A stretch of 64,000 nt of DNA from Trochalopteron elliotii (lineage: Eukaryota > Chordata > Aves > Passeriformes > Leiothrichidae). This document shows positions 25,801 through 37,205 of this stretch, in pieces (the stretch's first letter is position 1; every line of letters starts with the position of its first letter). The stretch spans positions 7,307,933 through 7,371,932 of the forward strand of contig JANPWX010000008.1 of assembly GCA_024734555.1 (NCBI GenBank), given 5' to 3'. Below the pieces are notes generated by a model. It was not told the origin of the DNA and did no database searches. It saw only the letters and a list, made by a program, of their open reading frames with translations. Both the position numbers and the translations under genes were made by a program.

Positions 25801-28635
25801 TTTAGTCATCAGTGACTGCAGTGTAAAGGTTCTCATTCCATTTTCTCTGTTACTCTTGTCCCAACAATGACCTACAGTCCTTTAAAATAATATCTTTTGC
25901 AGAAAGAACAGGACTTGCCATATCCCAATACCTAAAGCAAACACAGCTTTCTACTTTTACAGATTTCTGCTGCAAATTTCAGGTATGGTTTGCAGGTAAA
26001 CCGAATGCCTAAAAGCTTAAATATCTGATTTGCATCTTCTACCACTTAGCAGTATTTATTTGTTTGCTCAAGATGATTGCTTACTTTGTGGATCTCTATG
26101 AAATATTAAAGAGCTTTTCAAAGCAATGTGTTCTTATTCGGCTACATTGAAACCCATGTCCCTTAAAAATTGATAGTAATGAAAACAATAATAACAACAT
26201 TGACTCATTTAGGCTCGCATTTATTCTGTATTTGAAGGATACTTAATCTCATCCAGCTTCATAGAATGAAATATATATCTGTTTGAAATAATACCTTTGA
26301 GAGGCAAAATAATTGTTTGTTTCTCCATCAAAGGCCAGCTTGAAGAACAGAGGACCAAACCTATGTTTTCTTTTGAAGTCTACTATTCACAGAACTGTAA
26401 TTTTGCCCCATAAGCTCTTACAGACTTTTTGTGTAATGTCAAAGATCCATGAGTATGGCTTTGGCTATCCTTATTAGGTTTTGGGTGTTTTAGGACAAAA
26501 GTAGAATGCAATTCCACGTATCTTCTTGTGTACTCTGCTTTAGGTGTGGAAGAGAGGTTGTAGGTTAAATCTTTCTAGATGTTTAGGGAGGCACCTTTTC
26601 CTCACCTATTTTTAAGATATATTGCCTTTGTTACAAAAAGCCCAGCTTTCAAAGCAGTAGGAAGAGATAGAAAGGTAAAGAGGACTTAGTATTTCAAAAG
26701 GTGTTATTATACGTGAGAAAGCAGCTGGCTTGTGATTTTTCAGTTTCTGTTTCAGATCAAGAAGCCAGTTCTGTGTTGCTGGAAGATGAGATGCATTGTT
26801 ATGTCATGTGGATACCGTTTGTTTCTGGCCTGGCTGTCTTGTGAAATAATGGGATTCGAAGTTGTCACTATTCCAGTGCTGATTATTGCCCAGTTTTGGT
26901 CCCAGGCCAAAGTGATTTTATAGGAGAGGTCCTCGTTTATGATGAGGAGAGGAAACATTTTGGCAATTTTTATTTTTAAAACTGTAGTCATTGGCAGCAC
27001 TCTAAAGTTTGGAATATTGTCAGTATTAGAGTCATATTAGGATTGATGGATTACTGAGAAAAATGAAAGTGAGATATCTGAAGCTGTGTGGTGACTGCAG
27101 CTTATTGAACAGATCTCTGTGTGCATGTTTCTGAATAGCACACTAATGACAACTGACATGGAAGGCATTTAACAGTATCCTTCTATGTACAGGGACTTCA
27201 TTACGAAGACAATCATTCCCTAAAGCACTGGTGCATGTGCAGGTCTTTAGCAAATATTTTTGGATCCCTTGAACTGGAAGGAAGAAAAATTGCTCCAGAC
27301 AGCCTTCTTCTTGTGGTGGGGTTTTAGAATAGCCTTGTGCTTTCCTGCACAGCCTTTCTGAGGCTTGGCTTTGGTCTTGTCTGTGCAGATCAGAAGCACA
27401 GCTCCTGGTTCTGTGCACTGCTTGTAGCTTGGAAGGGTACTTTTATGAGAGGACAGAGAGGTAATTTTGAAGCATATATAGTTTAGTACCACTTTCTTCA
27501 GTGTTGAAAAACCATTGAGGACTAAGTGTCAACAGAGAATGAAAGATGTGAGTAGTGAAGATAAAAGGGATGGAAAAATTGAATCTGTAAATATCTGAAT
27601 AGAAGTCTCATTCAGTGACAGGTGTCACTTAGCTAAAAAGTAAACTACATATAGTTAGTTATTACTTATTTCCTTCTCTTTATATCCCCTATTGAAAGAA
27701 AATAAAAACAGCATGCTAATGTCCATAATGATTAGAGTGAGCAGATGCAGTGCTAAGGATGTAAGAGGTCTTAGCTTTCCATCCAGTGCCATCCCATTGT
27801 CATATGCATACGGCATTCACTGTGTGAGATGTCAAAGATCATTATGTCATCTGCTGTATAAATTGCACATCCAGGGAGGGTGGAGGAAAAGCAGTCATGT
27901 CACTGGAAAATGCTAATCTGATAATAGTTTATGCAGCATTATTAGTGTCCTCCCCAGAGGACCCAAGAACTACTAGCTAGCTTTGTGTGTTTATGAGTTA
28001 TTCTACGAATAAAACACAGCTGGTTGTGGGATAAGGTTTACAAAGAGCTGAAGTTCAGAACAACAAACAAAAGAAAAGGCAGGATTTTCTTTTGCATCTG
28101 AAAGGGAAATTTTGGGAAGTAGAATGCAATTACTGTAATGGAATGGATGAGCACAGAAAGCTATACACTTTCAAGGTTAGAGGGTTTTATTTTAACCTAA
28201 AGCTGAAAAAGGAGGTGGGGGGAGATGGTGCAGCCTGTAAAAAGAAGCACTCTGTGTGTACAGCATGCCACCCTTACTGTTCCAAATGCAAGTATTTTTA
28301 AAACACATTAGTTTGTAGAAGGTGAGGTGCAGAAGCATTACAATCATAATCACATTTCTTCACTGTACATCAGCTTAAACTGGTCAAACATAAAGAAATT
28401 TCCACACAAAGCTGTCAAAGGGAAGGAAAACACCAACTGAACCATTCCTTCATATTATGTTTTATAAAACAGTGATGACTGGAAAACTGTAAGTACAAAA
28501 TAGACTGAGAAGATTGAAACATAGGAATATCTGATGCAGATGATGAGGTTTGGTGACAATAGAATGCAGGATTAGAACAGGATTCTTTTGCTACACAGAG
28601 GAGATGACCTGTCAGACTAATGGCATATAACTTGC
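16861..28635. other. Non-coding interval (11.8 kb)
   Basis: The largest stretch without a recognised repeat. Homeodomain and SOX-like words are dense near 20540-20740 (TCATTAATTACAACAAT lies within it), and 27720-27950 has mixed composition of the sort seen in conserved non-coding DNA. A 142-codon minus-strand open frame at 24587-25015 resembles no known protein and has only a chance-looking composition. GC-richer patches near 22780-23290 are unassigned. Confidence 0.5.
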
Positions 28636-28995
28636 TTGCCTGCTTGGATGTTTGAAAGTGGAGGGTTGATTTTCTTTTGGTGTTGTGATAAGAATATTTG
28701 GAGATTATTGCTGAAAGAAAAGGACTTAATCTTCACAAAAGCAACAGGATTAGCAACTCAAGTGGAAGCAACAGTGAATAACTTACAAGACTTGCATGTA
28801 GAATCAATCCAGGGAACACAAAGCCATCTGAAAGCAATCAAGCTCAGGAAAGGTACTTCTGTAATAAAGGACCTTATTTTGTGCTAGTTTGTAAACTTAA
28901 AGTTCTCCAGAATTATAACAACTGCAGCCTGAATAAACAAAGGCACTTATCAAATTCTGTCCGAAATCCAGGATGTGAGTCCCCAAGACACTAAG
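28636..28995 (+). pseudogene. Gag-like fossil of a Ty3/gypsy-type retroelement
   Basis: In the frame starting at 28636, the peptide LIFFWCCDKNIWRLLLKEKD continues as LIFTKATGLATQVEATVNNL. This follows the Retrotrans_gag-type C-terminal pattern of a hydrophobic segment with Gly/Cys, then (R)xxLLxEKDLTxxKAxxxAxxxEAxxxxxxxL. AIKLRKGTS follows, where a basic linker is expected. The frame stops at 28885-28887, but a shifted frame from 28881 continues with VCKLKVLQNYNNCSLNKQRH and ends in CESPRH*. That is the position and rough spacing expected of the zinc-knuckle region, with most knuckle residues lost. The frameshift and stops make it non-functional. No protease, reverse transcriptase or LTR was found nearby. 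Assignment is by motif pattern only; a chance match or another Gag lineage remains possible. Confidence 0.45.
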
Positions 28996-31900
28996 ACAAC
29001 AAAAAAAACAAGGGAAAATAAAGCAGATCTTTTATAAACAATATACACACACACACACACACATTATATATGAAATAAATATTTCCTATTATTCTGCACA
29101 TGTTGCTGTGCTCTAGACATGGTTCTTATACTTGAGCCTCTCTAATTACTAAGAAACTTCAAGAGAAACTGCAGGTAGCCTGAGTCAAGGGCAGCTGACC
29201 AAGCTTGCTGTGCCCAGGATGAGGTCTAGTTAAACTCCTGAGAGCAGGAGTAGTTCTCTGTGTTTCCTAAATAAAGATCAAGGGTTGGGGGTATTGCATC
29301 ATCAGTGCAATTTCCTGAATGAGCTTTGCTTTTATTGCCTTTTGTTAAATCAGACAAAAATAATCTATGGTATCTATGATTAATCTCACCCCCAGTGTAT
29401 GGTCAAAATTAAGTGCAGCAAGTTGTAAACTGTCAGCATATGAGACTAGAGGGAGACAGGAAGGTATTTACCTCTTTAAAGCTCTGAAAGGGCTACTTGA
29501 AATGTAATGGCTTGCCCTATGGAATGTTGTCGCCACCTGGATATTCCTAGAGAGCAATGGAAAATCTGTTGAAGGTTATCTTTTAACTGATGTAGAGAGA
29601 ATTGACAACATTCCCAGAAGAGGCAGAGGTAAGGTTGAACATCTGTCCGTTCTGTCTCCAAGACTGGAGACAGTGGGACTTAAAGAAACTTTGTATTTAT
29701 GAAACTGTGTATTTGATTGTCACAGTAGATGGAGAATATAACCTGCAGGAAGGGTCACAGCAGCTGAATGGAACTCAGCTCCCTCTTACCTTATTGAACG
29801 AGTTTACTGAAGTTTTGTATCATGGTTTCACAAAAGAATAGGCCTTTTTATCAGTCTTTGAAGAATGACACTGCAGACTTTTGAAGAAAGAGATAAGGCA
29901 GAGTTTTCCAAGAGTCTTTAGCAGTGTCTTAAAGTTTTTAAAATCTGTGGTTGCATCAGCCTAAGCAAAGAAATTCATCTTGTCACTGACATTCAATGTA
30001 TGGCATGGGGAAGTTTTATCATATAGCCTGAGGAATTTTGGAAAGGAGTCAAATGGATGAATCTTAAGATTAAAATTTTCTGGGAATGAGATAACTTCCA
30101 TCTAATGGAACTAAGCAAAAAGTATTCCACTGAGCACTGGAGAACTTGTGACCTGTATAATAGGTAAGAATTTCAGTTGTATCACTGGATGTTGTTTTTA
30201 AACATGTTTATGAATTATGCAAAATTTAGTATCAGTGTTTCAGTGCAGCTGCATTCAGTTTTTGCCAGTACAAGGATGATTAAAACAAACAAATAAAAAG
30301 CATTCTGTGACATTTCCAGGAGAAAGTGTCTCTTATGAAACACCGTTAATAGTAACACCCTCTCAGGCAGGGATGAACTCAGTATGATTCTGGATATAAC
30401 AGAGGAGACTGTATACAGAGAAGTATTCATGGAGTGCACATCTCTGTGTGAGAATTAGACAAAAATCTTTGCTTTCTACAGCATAAGACTCATATCTCAC
30501 ACTGATATTTTTTGCACAAAATCTTTGGCTCAGAGGTGTGACTCAACAGGGAGAAGGACTTGGGAGTAGTAGAAGAAGAAGTACGCTGGAAAGAAAACTG
30601 GCACTCTTCATGTTTCCCTAGCATGCCAATAGACCTATGAGCTTCATGAACTTCAGAAGCTTATGGGTTGCTAGGAAGAAGCTAACACTATTGATTTTAA
30701 TCCTTCTAGAACAAAAGGGAAAATGCTAGAAGACCTTGTATTCTGAAATCAGAGCTATAATTATTATGTGGAAGACAGTTGAGCCTGAATTCTGACTCTT
30801 CCAGAATTATCAATTTCTTCCCATTCACTTTTGGTGATCTTACCTTGACTTGACTCCATGAAAAGTAAAATCCATTTCCTCTTGGTCTTCTTGGTCAGTC
30901 AACTCACAAGGTTGCCCCAAATACTTCATTCAAAGGAATAATGAAACATTTAAGTCCAGAATGGGCTTGAGTGGAGCTGACAGTCTGAGGGAGTAAAGCT
31001 GAAGAAGGATGGGAGGAAAGTCAGGAGAGAATATATTTACAAAACGTCTGCTGTGAAACTAGGGAGACGAAAGTTTTTCCTCTACTGCTGCTGCAGAGAG
31101 GCTCTGCCCATTTATGGACCTAGTGCAAGTTATTTAGTTAAAAGCAGGTATTAAAATTGAAAACTGGGAGAGAGAGAAATTCCATAGCATGGAGGTAAAG
31201 AAGTTATTTACAATATTGCCTACATGGTCACTACTTCTTTATTTCCCTGTTTCTCTTCATGGAACGATTTTTCCCCAGTGCAGTTTATGGTACAGTTAAA
31301 GTGGAACAACATTTTCTTGCATGACTGTGAGCACAGCTTGTTTTAGTTGAAATGTTCAATCCATTTGCATGACTGTGGTTCTGTTTTGTGTGTACCTGTG
31401 CTGTAGATTCTGGCCTGTATAGATTAAAACTCTTTTCATTACAAGGAATCAGACTCTTTTTCCATGCTTATCCCATGGAAAAATACTATAGTCTTGCCTA
31501 CTTATTTAGATTAAGTTTATCTTCAGATTTGAGGTCAAGCTGAATTTTTCTCTTGTCAAGAGAACTTGGCAGGGTTTTTAGCTGGTTTAATTGTTAGTTT
31601 TTGATTGTAATATGAGTACCAGTCTTGTCCTAGGATCATTTTCAAGTTTAATATAACAAATTCCCTGGTATTTCAAGAATTGTAAGTGTTGTTGTGAGGC
31701 CTATGGCCTTGATTTGTGTTTGTGTAATTTTCCTTGGAGTGTCAAGTACAAATTTCTACAGAGCAGGATAAAAAGCAGTGGTTCTTCAGGCCTTCCTGGA
31801 TGAAACATTTATTGCCCAGACCTTTGTCATTGCAGACTACAAGATTTGATGACTGATTCACTTCAGCATCTGGTTCTTATATGCAGGACACAAGATTAAT

Positions 31901-33572
31901 TTTAGTAGAAGAATTCCATGGAGTGAGGTGCTGTTCAGTGTAAACAGAATAGTTTTACTGAGTAGTATTATTCTGCCTCAGTATTTTCAGATGCACTGGG
32001 TAAATTGCTACCTGGATATAAAGGTACCACTGGTTTTTATGGATACTCCATTAAAATGCCAGCTTCCCACAATAGAAAGTTATGGGGTTTTGCTATTCTA
32101 AAAAAAACAGAAAAAAACCACAGCCCCCACCCCCCATATTTATAGGTGTGTGTTTGCTGTTCTCTTCCTGTACTGTAAGGTTTTAAAACCCTCTGTAAGC
32201 CATGAAATACCGCTTGACTAATCAAAAGTCCTTGGAGAGCATTCTTAGAGATTTTGCCACTCTCTAGACTGCCTTAGTTGACTAGTGCCTTCCATAGAGG
32301 ATTTTATTTTCTGTTTATTTGTTCAGGCTGTTATTAAAGAATGAAGTTAGTCTAAAATTCATCAGAATATTATTAGTTCAGTATAAATTATTTTTCCTGT
32401 GCTGACAATATGTACCTATTTGATTGTCCCCTTTTTGATTGTCCCCCTAGCTGAATGGGAGCAGAGCAGTCAAGTGACCCTAAGACTCTGTACATTTTAA
32501 ATAAATTGTACTTACAGCTTATCCCTCTTTTGTTCTGACTGCTCCTTCCTATTGTTGCACTCTTTGCTCTGTGCTTAGTTTGAACATGAACACTTCCCAA
32601 TAAACATAGCTTAGACTTAGCTGGCTATTGAGAATGGCCATGAGTGGCTTGTGAATGAGGAGGTCAACTACATTAAAAAAAAAAATCAATCAATTTTAAG
32701 ACTTTGATGTGGAGACCATAAGAATCAATGGAAAGTACTTTCCTGAAATTGAATGGAATTTGAACAAGTATCTTAATGATTTTCCTATCTAGGGTGCTTC
32801 CATGTCAGAAACTCAGTCAAGCACTTTTTAAAAAAAGTTGATGTCCATGCAGTTATTGTTCGTTCTTGCAACCTCTTGATAAAATTAGTTTCCAGTTTTC
32901 TAGTTTCCAGTTGCTTGCATTAAAAGTAATGTATTATCTAACAGTACCACGATTAATACCCACTCCCTTTTGTGCGTCAAGGCACATCTAACCACTTTCA
33001 TGTTAACAGCATGGGGGAAAGAAACTTGCTGCAAATTCTTGAATGTGGCCAGGAGACACAAAGCATGTCCATATGCCTTGTGACTTAAGAATCTGCAAGA
33101 AGTCTTCATCACCTCCTTGCAAATTTCAGGGCAAAATCAGAGAGTTCTGGACAGTTCATGCTGTGATCTGGCTTTTTTCCCTGCTGAAAAAAAGTTAGTT
33201 GTGAGCATTGGCAGCCCAGTTTAAATTGTTTACTCCTTCAGTGTGCTTGCCCACAATGACCACACATATTGATGTGAGCAAAGACAAGAAGCTAAAGGTA
33301 ATGCATCTCCAATCAGCATTTAAATCAATGGATTTTCTGGTGGATTATTGACTAGCTTGCCATGGAACAATGCCTCCAAGAGTGGCTTCTGTCTGGCTCC
33401 ATTTCCTCCTGGCTAGACATATCTCCTGAAATTATGCAGAGCCCTGGACCATGCTGTGTTCATCCAAAAGAGAATCCACAAGCTCAGAGGGAAGAAGATT
33501 ATTATGATGTGAAATCTCCACTCCTCATCTGTGCTTGTTGGACACATTTGGCAAGGATTATCACCAACTGAC
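28996..33572. other. Non-coding interval
   Basis: AT-rich unique sequence. TTGATTGTCCCC is repeated twice with a 15-base period at 32420-32446, and a C-rich CCCCCACCCCCC lies near 32120. None of the short frames continues the retroelement fossil just upstream. Confidence 0.5.
29045..29063. repeat. (CA)n dinucleotide microsatellite
   Basis: About nine and a half uninterrupted AC units flanked by TATA on both sides. It may be polymorphic. Confidence 0.95.
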
Positions 33573-33636
33573 CTCCCCCACGCTGAGCAGCTGGGGGAGT
33601 GATGTCACTCCTCTTTTTAAAGGAAAAGATGAGTCA
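33573..33636. promoter_or_regulatory. GC-rich hairpin beside CRE-like, TATA-like and AP-1 motifs
   Basis: CTCCCCCA (33573-33580) pairs with TGGGGGAG (33592-33599), and the inner GCTG/CAGC extends the stem with a single bulged C. Immediately after come TGATGTCA (33600-33607, one base from the CRE palindrome), CTTTTTAAAGG (33613-33623, MEF2/TATA-like) and a perfect AP-1 site TGAGTCA (33630-33636). The arrangement resembles a compact promoter or enhancer core, but activity is inferred. Confidence 0.3.
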
Positions 33637-34020
33637 GTCTGTTCTTACTGCAATTCTTAATGCTGTTTATGTTTTCTTCCCTGAAGAACAGATAGCACCT
33701 GGTAGGTTCTGGTAAAGCCATAAGCAGGCAAGTATATCCTCACTTAGTTAAAAATAAAAACTCTTAAAGCATTGGTGGTTTTCTTCCCCCTCAATCTCCA
33801 AAAAGTTACTGAGGTATGTCACCTGCTGTGGCTATCTAGGTAATCAAATGCTGTCATCCCGTCCATTTTCATAGCAATTGTATACATTGCCATTACTTGT
33901 TTGAATTCTGTGTTTGATCAACAGTGAGGAACAAACCATTGTGTGCTATTATGTATTTGGTCTTTCCCTCTTTCATCCTTTATAAAGATGACCAATGCTG
34001 TAAACTACAAGTTCTTGGAA

Positions 34021-34084
34021 AATATAAACAAAAAACAAAACAAGAAAACAAAAAAAACCCAAAAAAAACAACCAAAAAAAAAAA
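34021..34084. repeat. A-rich low-complexity tract
   Basis: Runs of 3-11 A separated by C, CC, CCC or G. It generates the hydrophobic (FFLV-type) tail of a spurious 154-codon minus-strand frame (33980-34444). Confidence 0.9.
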
Positions 34085-34450
34085 GCTAACAAATACGTAG
34101 TCCCTAACTGTGATTAATGCTGGCAAAATCATAAACTGTTCTAAGCAGGAGAATGCTTTTTTTTTCCTCTCCAAAGTTCTTGACAAATATAAATGTCCAA
34201 ATCTAGTAAAATGTGAATGCCCAAATCCAAAGTGAAAACTGCAATTCAAGTGTATAAGAATAGCAGTTTTCTTTGGTCTCTCTTGTGCCTCCCAGATGCT
34301 GAAGTTCTTTTGAAGATGAAGTTTTGTTATTCTAAGAAAAGTAAACAGCAGTTTTGACCATGTGATGCTTATTTCACGCTTCAGAACTGGCACTGGAAAT
34401 GTTGCGATTGAAATACTGAATGCCGTGCTAGGGAATAATGACATATGCCC

Positions 34451-34463
34451 ATTTATTTATTTA
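34451..34463. repeat. (ATTT)3 run
   Basis: Three ATTT units adjoining the 42-bp tandem duplication. Confidence 0.8.
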
Positions 34464-34510
34464 TAAATAGATAGAGTTGGAAAGGAATCATGATATATCT
34501 TTAATAAACC

Positions 34511-34582
34511 ATGAGAAAAGTGCAGACAGATAGCTGGCTGTTCATTTATTCTATGAGAAAAGTGCAGGTAGATAGCTAGATG
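34511..34582. repeat. 42-bp tandem duplication, two imperfect copies
   Basis: ATGAGAAAAGTGCAG occurs at 34511 and again at 34553. In both copies it is followed by a purine-rich stretch and GATAGCT, giving a period of 42 bases and about 30 bases of clear similarity. It looks like an old replication-slippage or unequal-exchange event. Confidence 0.75.
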
Positions 34583-36938
34583 ATGAAACAGCATAATAAT
34601 AATCAGGAAATGTTTGCAACAATACTGATTTTCTGTACTTCTTCCCTCTGGCCCCCACCTCCAAGCTGTTAATAAAAAAAATAATATCAAGCTACTGCAT
34701 TTTCTTCAGAAACAGTGTATTTTGGGCACTAGTGGGAAAAAAATCCTTATCTAATATTTCTCTTCAACATTAATTTTCCAGATTTGACCCTGCCAGAATA
34801 CCTGCTGCAAACACACACACAAAAAATATTGTTCTTTTCTGTTGATGTTGCTTCCCAGAAAATAAAACTCCTTTCTTTTGATGCCTGTTTCCAGATACTG
34901 TACTTTTAATGGGGAGTGGGAGGTGGTAATAGAGGGTAATGGAAGAATTTTTATATAAACCATAATAAATTGGACAGCTCATTTTAGAGAGATCTGTTGC
35001 TGCATTAAGAATGTGTTTCTCAAATCTCCTGTGTGCAACACCATCTGTTTCTAAAGAGTAATATACCTGTCTTGCCTCAAGCTATTTTGCCAATGACTCA
35101 GGCAATCGAATGAAGCATCCAACAGCTAGATAAAGATAGCACTGCTGTCTACTTTAACCAGAGGAGCAATTTAAGCTTCCAAATCTCAGGAAAGCATGAC
35201 TTTCTGCATGGAAGGTATACAGTAACACCACAGTGTTTTGTTGGTACACGTGAGGCTTGAAAATGAGAGCAGTTTCTGGACTGTAAAGCCACTGGCCAGT
35301 AGGCAGGCAATGGCATTAGATGTAGCAGAAAATATTTGTCTTGAAGTCATAAATCTTTGTTTTATATAAACATTGCTGGTTAAATTAATTTGTCGTAAAT
35401 AGGGATCAAAGGATATAAAAATGACCCTCTTCCCTGAAGCTGTTACAAAAGATTACTTTCAATGTTAAATTTACCCCAGCAGAGGATTTACAGAGGTCAC
35501 GTACTTAAACCCTGACCCTAAAAGCCAAGTCTTAGACCTTATGAGGTCTAAAGTTTTGTGGGTGAGGTTTGCCTTAGCAAGATTTCACACATGGCATATT
35601 TAAATCAGTGAAAATGTCAATGAATTAAATGCAGTGTTCCAAACTGAATGAAAGAACACAATTTGGCCTTCTTTAACTGATGATAGAGTTGCTGGTGCGT
35701 TTGAATTCTCTGCACTGTGTTATAAGTGAAGTAGCCACGAAAACTCATTGTTTGCTGGTCCTGTTTTAAAGGGTGGATTATAATATGTTCACATCAGATA
35801 GAACTGGTATGATTCTTATTTCTGCTACTTCTTCGACTGCTCTATTATCAGTATTTATGATGCTATTAACAAAATCAAGGTTTTTTGCATCACAACCTAT
35901 ACAAATGTTTGTTCTAAGCAATGAACTCTATCTGTTTAACAGCTGGACAGTAGCTGAAAACAAAGTGGTGTTGAGAGAAAGACAGTACTAGTTATCTTCA
36001 GGAGGTCCTGAGTAGTGTGATGTGAACAGTATCCAAGCCGCTTACTTTTGTTTTAAATAGACTTCATGAAAGGCACTTGTAGAGATAAAAGTAGCAGTTT
36101 AAGGGAGGAAAATAAATTGTCTTTGCTTTTGTTTATGAGGAACTTTTTCCATGTATAAAAAGTGCAAAAGGAGGCAGGCCAGAAAATGTGATATAAAGCA
36201 CTGTTTGCTGGCATAATTGGCATAGTGCATATCCATTTATTTTTTCCAGTGCGAGGCATTGAGATATTATTGAAGTAAAGGTTGAGACATTACTTTGGGA
36301 AAAAATGCTTTTGCTTCCCCAACTTGATATGAATTATTTTGAACTGCATTACTAGAAGCCATAGGTCCAGTCAGATACTCTCTGTAAACTGGAGACTGAT
36401 AATTTAAAGTACACAATGAAATACACATTTGTGGACTCATTTGCCTTCAGAAGCAATTATCCATCTTAAACAGTCAAGAAATTAAAACTGTATTTATGGA
36501 CTTCTGCTCTATGTGGAGTGATTGGCATGGTTTATAATGATGTCGAATGACAGAACTGATATTTATTTCGTTCTGTACTGACTGCGTTGTATTTCTTCTT
36601 CATATTGAGATGCTCATTTCCTTGCTTCTGATGCAGTCTCATAATGCAATAGTGAACATAAAACCAATAGCCCCTGTCTCAAAACAGTGTAGATCTTCTC
36701 TCCTGTACTTTGTTCTCCAGACTGAAGTATCAACAAATTAACCCATAAGCATGTCATAAAATCTGTGCCCCTTGCATGGCCATCAAATATTATAGTGACT
36801 AAGGACAGCCATTTAAATCTTGTGTGCCTCTCCCACTAATCTCACTCAGGGGAGCCTGTAATACTACTGAGTATTTGAAAAATATTTTGTTCTCCACAGG
36901 TAAAGGGTGCTTGATGAAGGTAAAGTAGGAAGAATATT

Positions 36939-36965
36939 ATGATGGGGCAGTTAGGGCCCCATCAT
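36939..36965. other. 10-bp perfect inverted repeat
   Basis: ATGATGGGGC (36939-36948) and GCCCCATCAT (36956-36965) are exact reverse complements around a 7-base loop. It is about 180 bases upstream of the larger hairpin at 37143. Confidence 0.85.
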
Positions 36966-37142
36966 CTGCAGTTCACAGCTCCAGAGGAGTGATATGATGC
37001 CTGAGATGGGGACAAGCTCTCCCTTCATCCATGGCATGTCCCCATGCTCATGGCGTGCGTTTGTGGAGGAAGGGCCAAACCACACGGATTCTCACCAGCC
37101 TCTCCACCAACATCTAGCTCTCTGCATCAGCAGGGAGCACAC

Positions 37143-37205
37143 ATTAATTACATTACCCTATCAGTGCACATTTCCCATGTGTACTGATAGAGTAATGCAG
37201 TTAAT
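37143..37205. ncRNA. 29-bp stem hairpin, candidate small structured RNA or fold-back
   Basis: The left arm 37143-37171 and right arm 37177-37205 are reverse complementary over 29 positions with four differences, around a 5-base TTCCC loop. Two of the differences are G-T and can wobble-pair in RNA. A stem this long is far beyond chance in a 64-kb window. Its length is of the order of a short microRNA precursor, but the loop is very small and no flanking basal stem is seen. A fold-back from replication or a tiny palindromic transposable element is equally possible. The structure is certain; the RNA function is speculative. Confidence 0.35.

Larger units (their letters stand above)
33637..36938. 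other. Non-coding interval
   Basis: Contains the A-rich tract and tandem duplication listed separately; otherwise unique AT-rich sequence. No coding frame is recognised. Confidence 0.5.

Noticed and set aside
33980..34444. 154-codon minus-strand open frame with a hydrophobic C-terminus
   Set aside because: The hydrophobic part is the translation of the A-rich low-complexity tract at 34021-34084; the rest is unrecognised.
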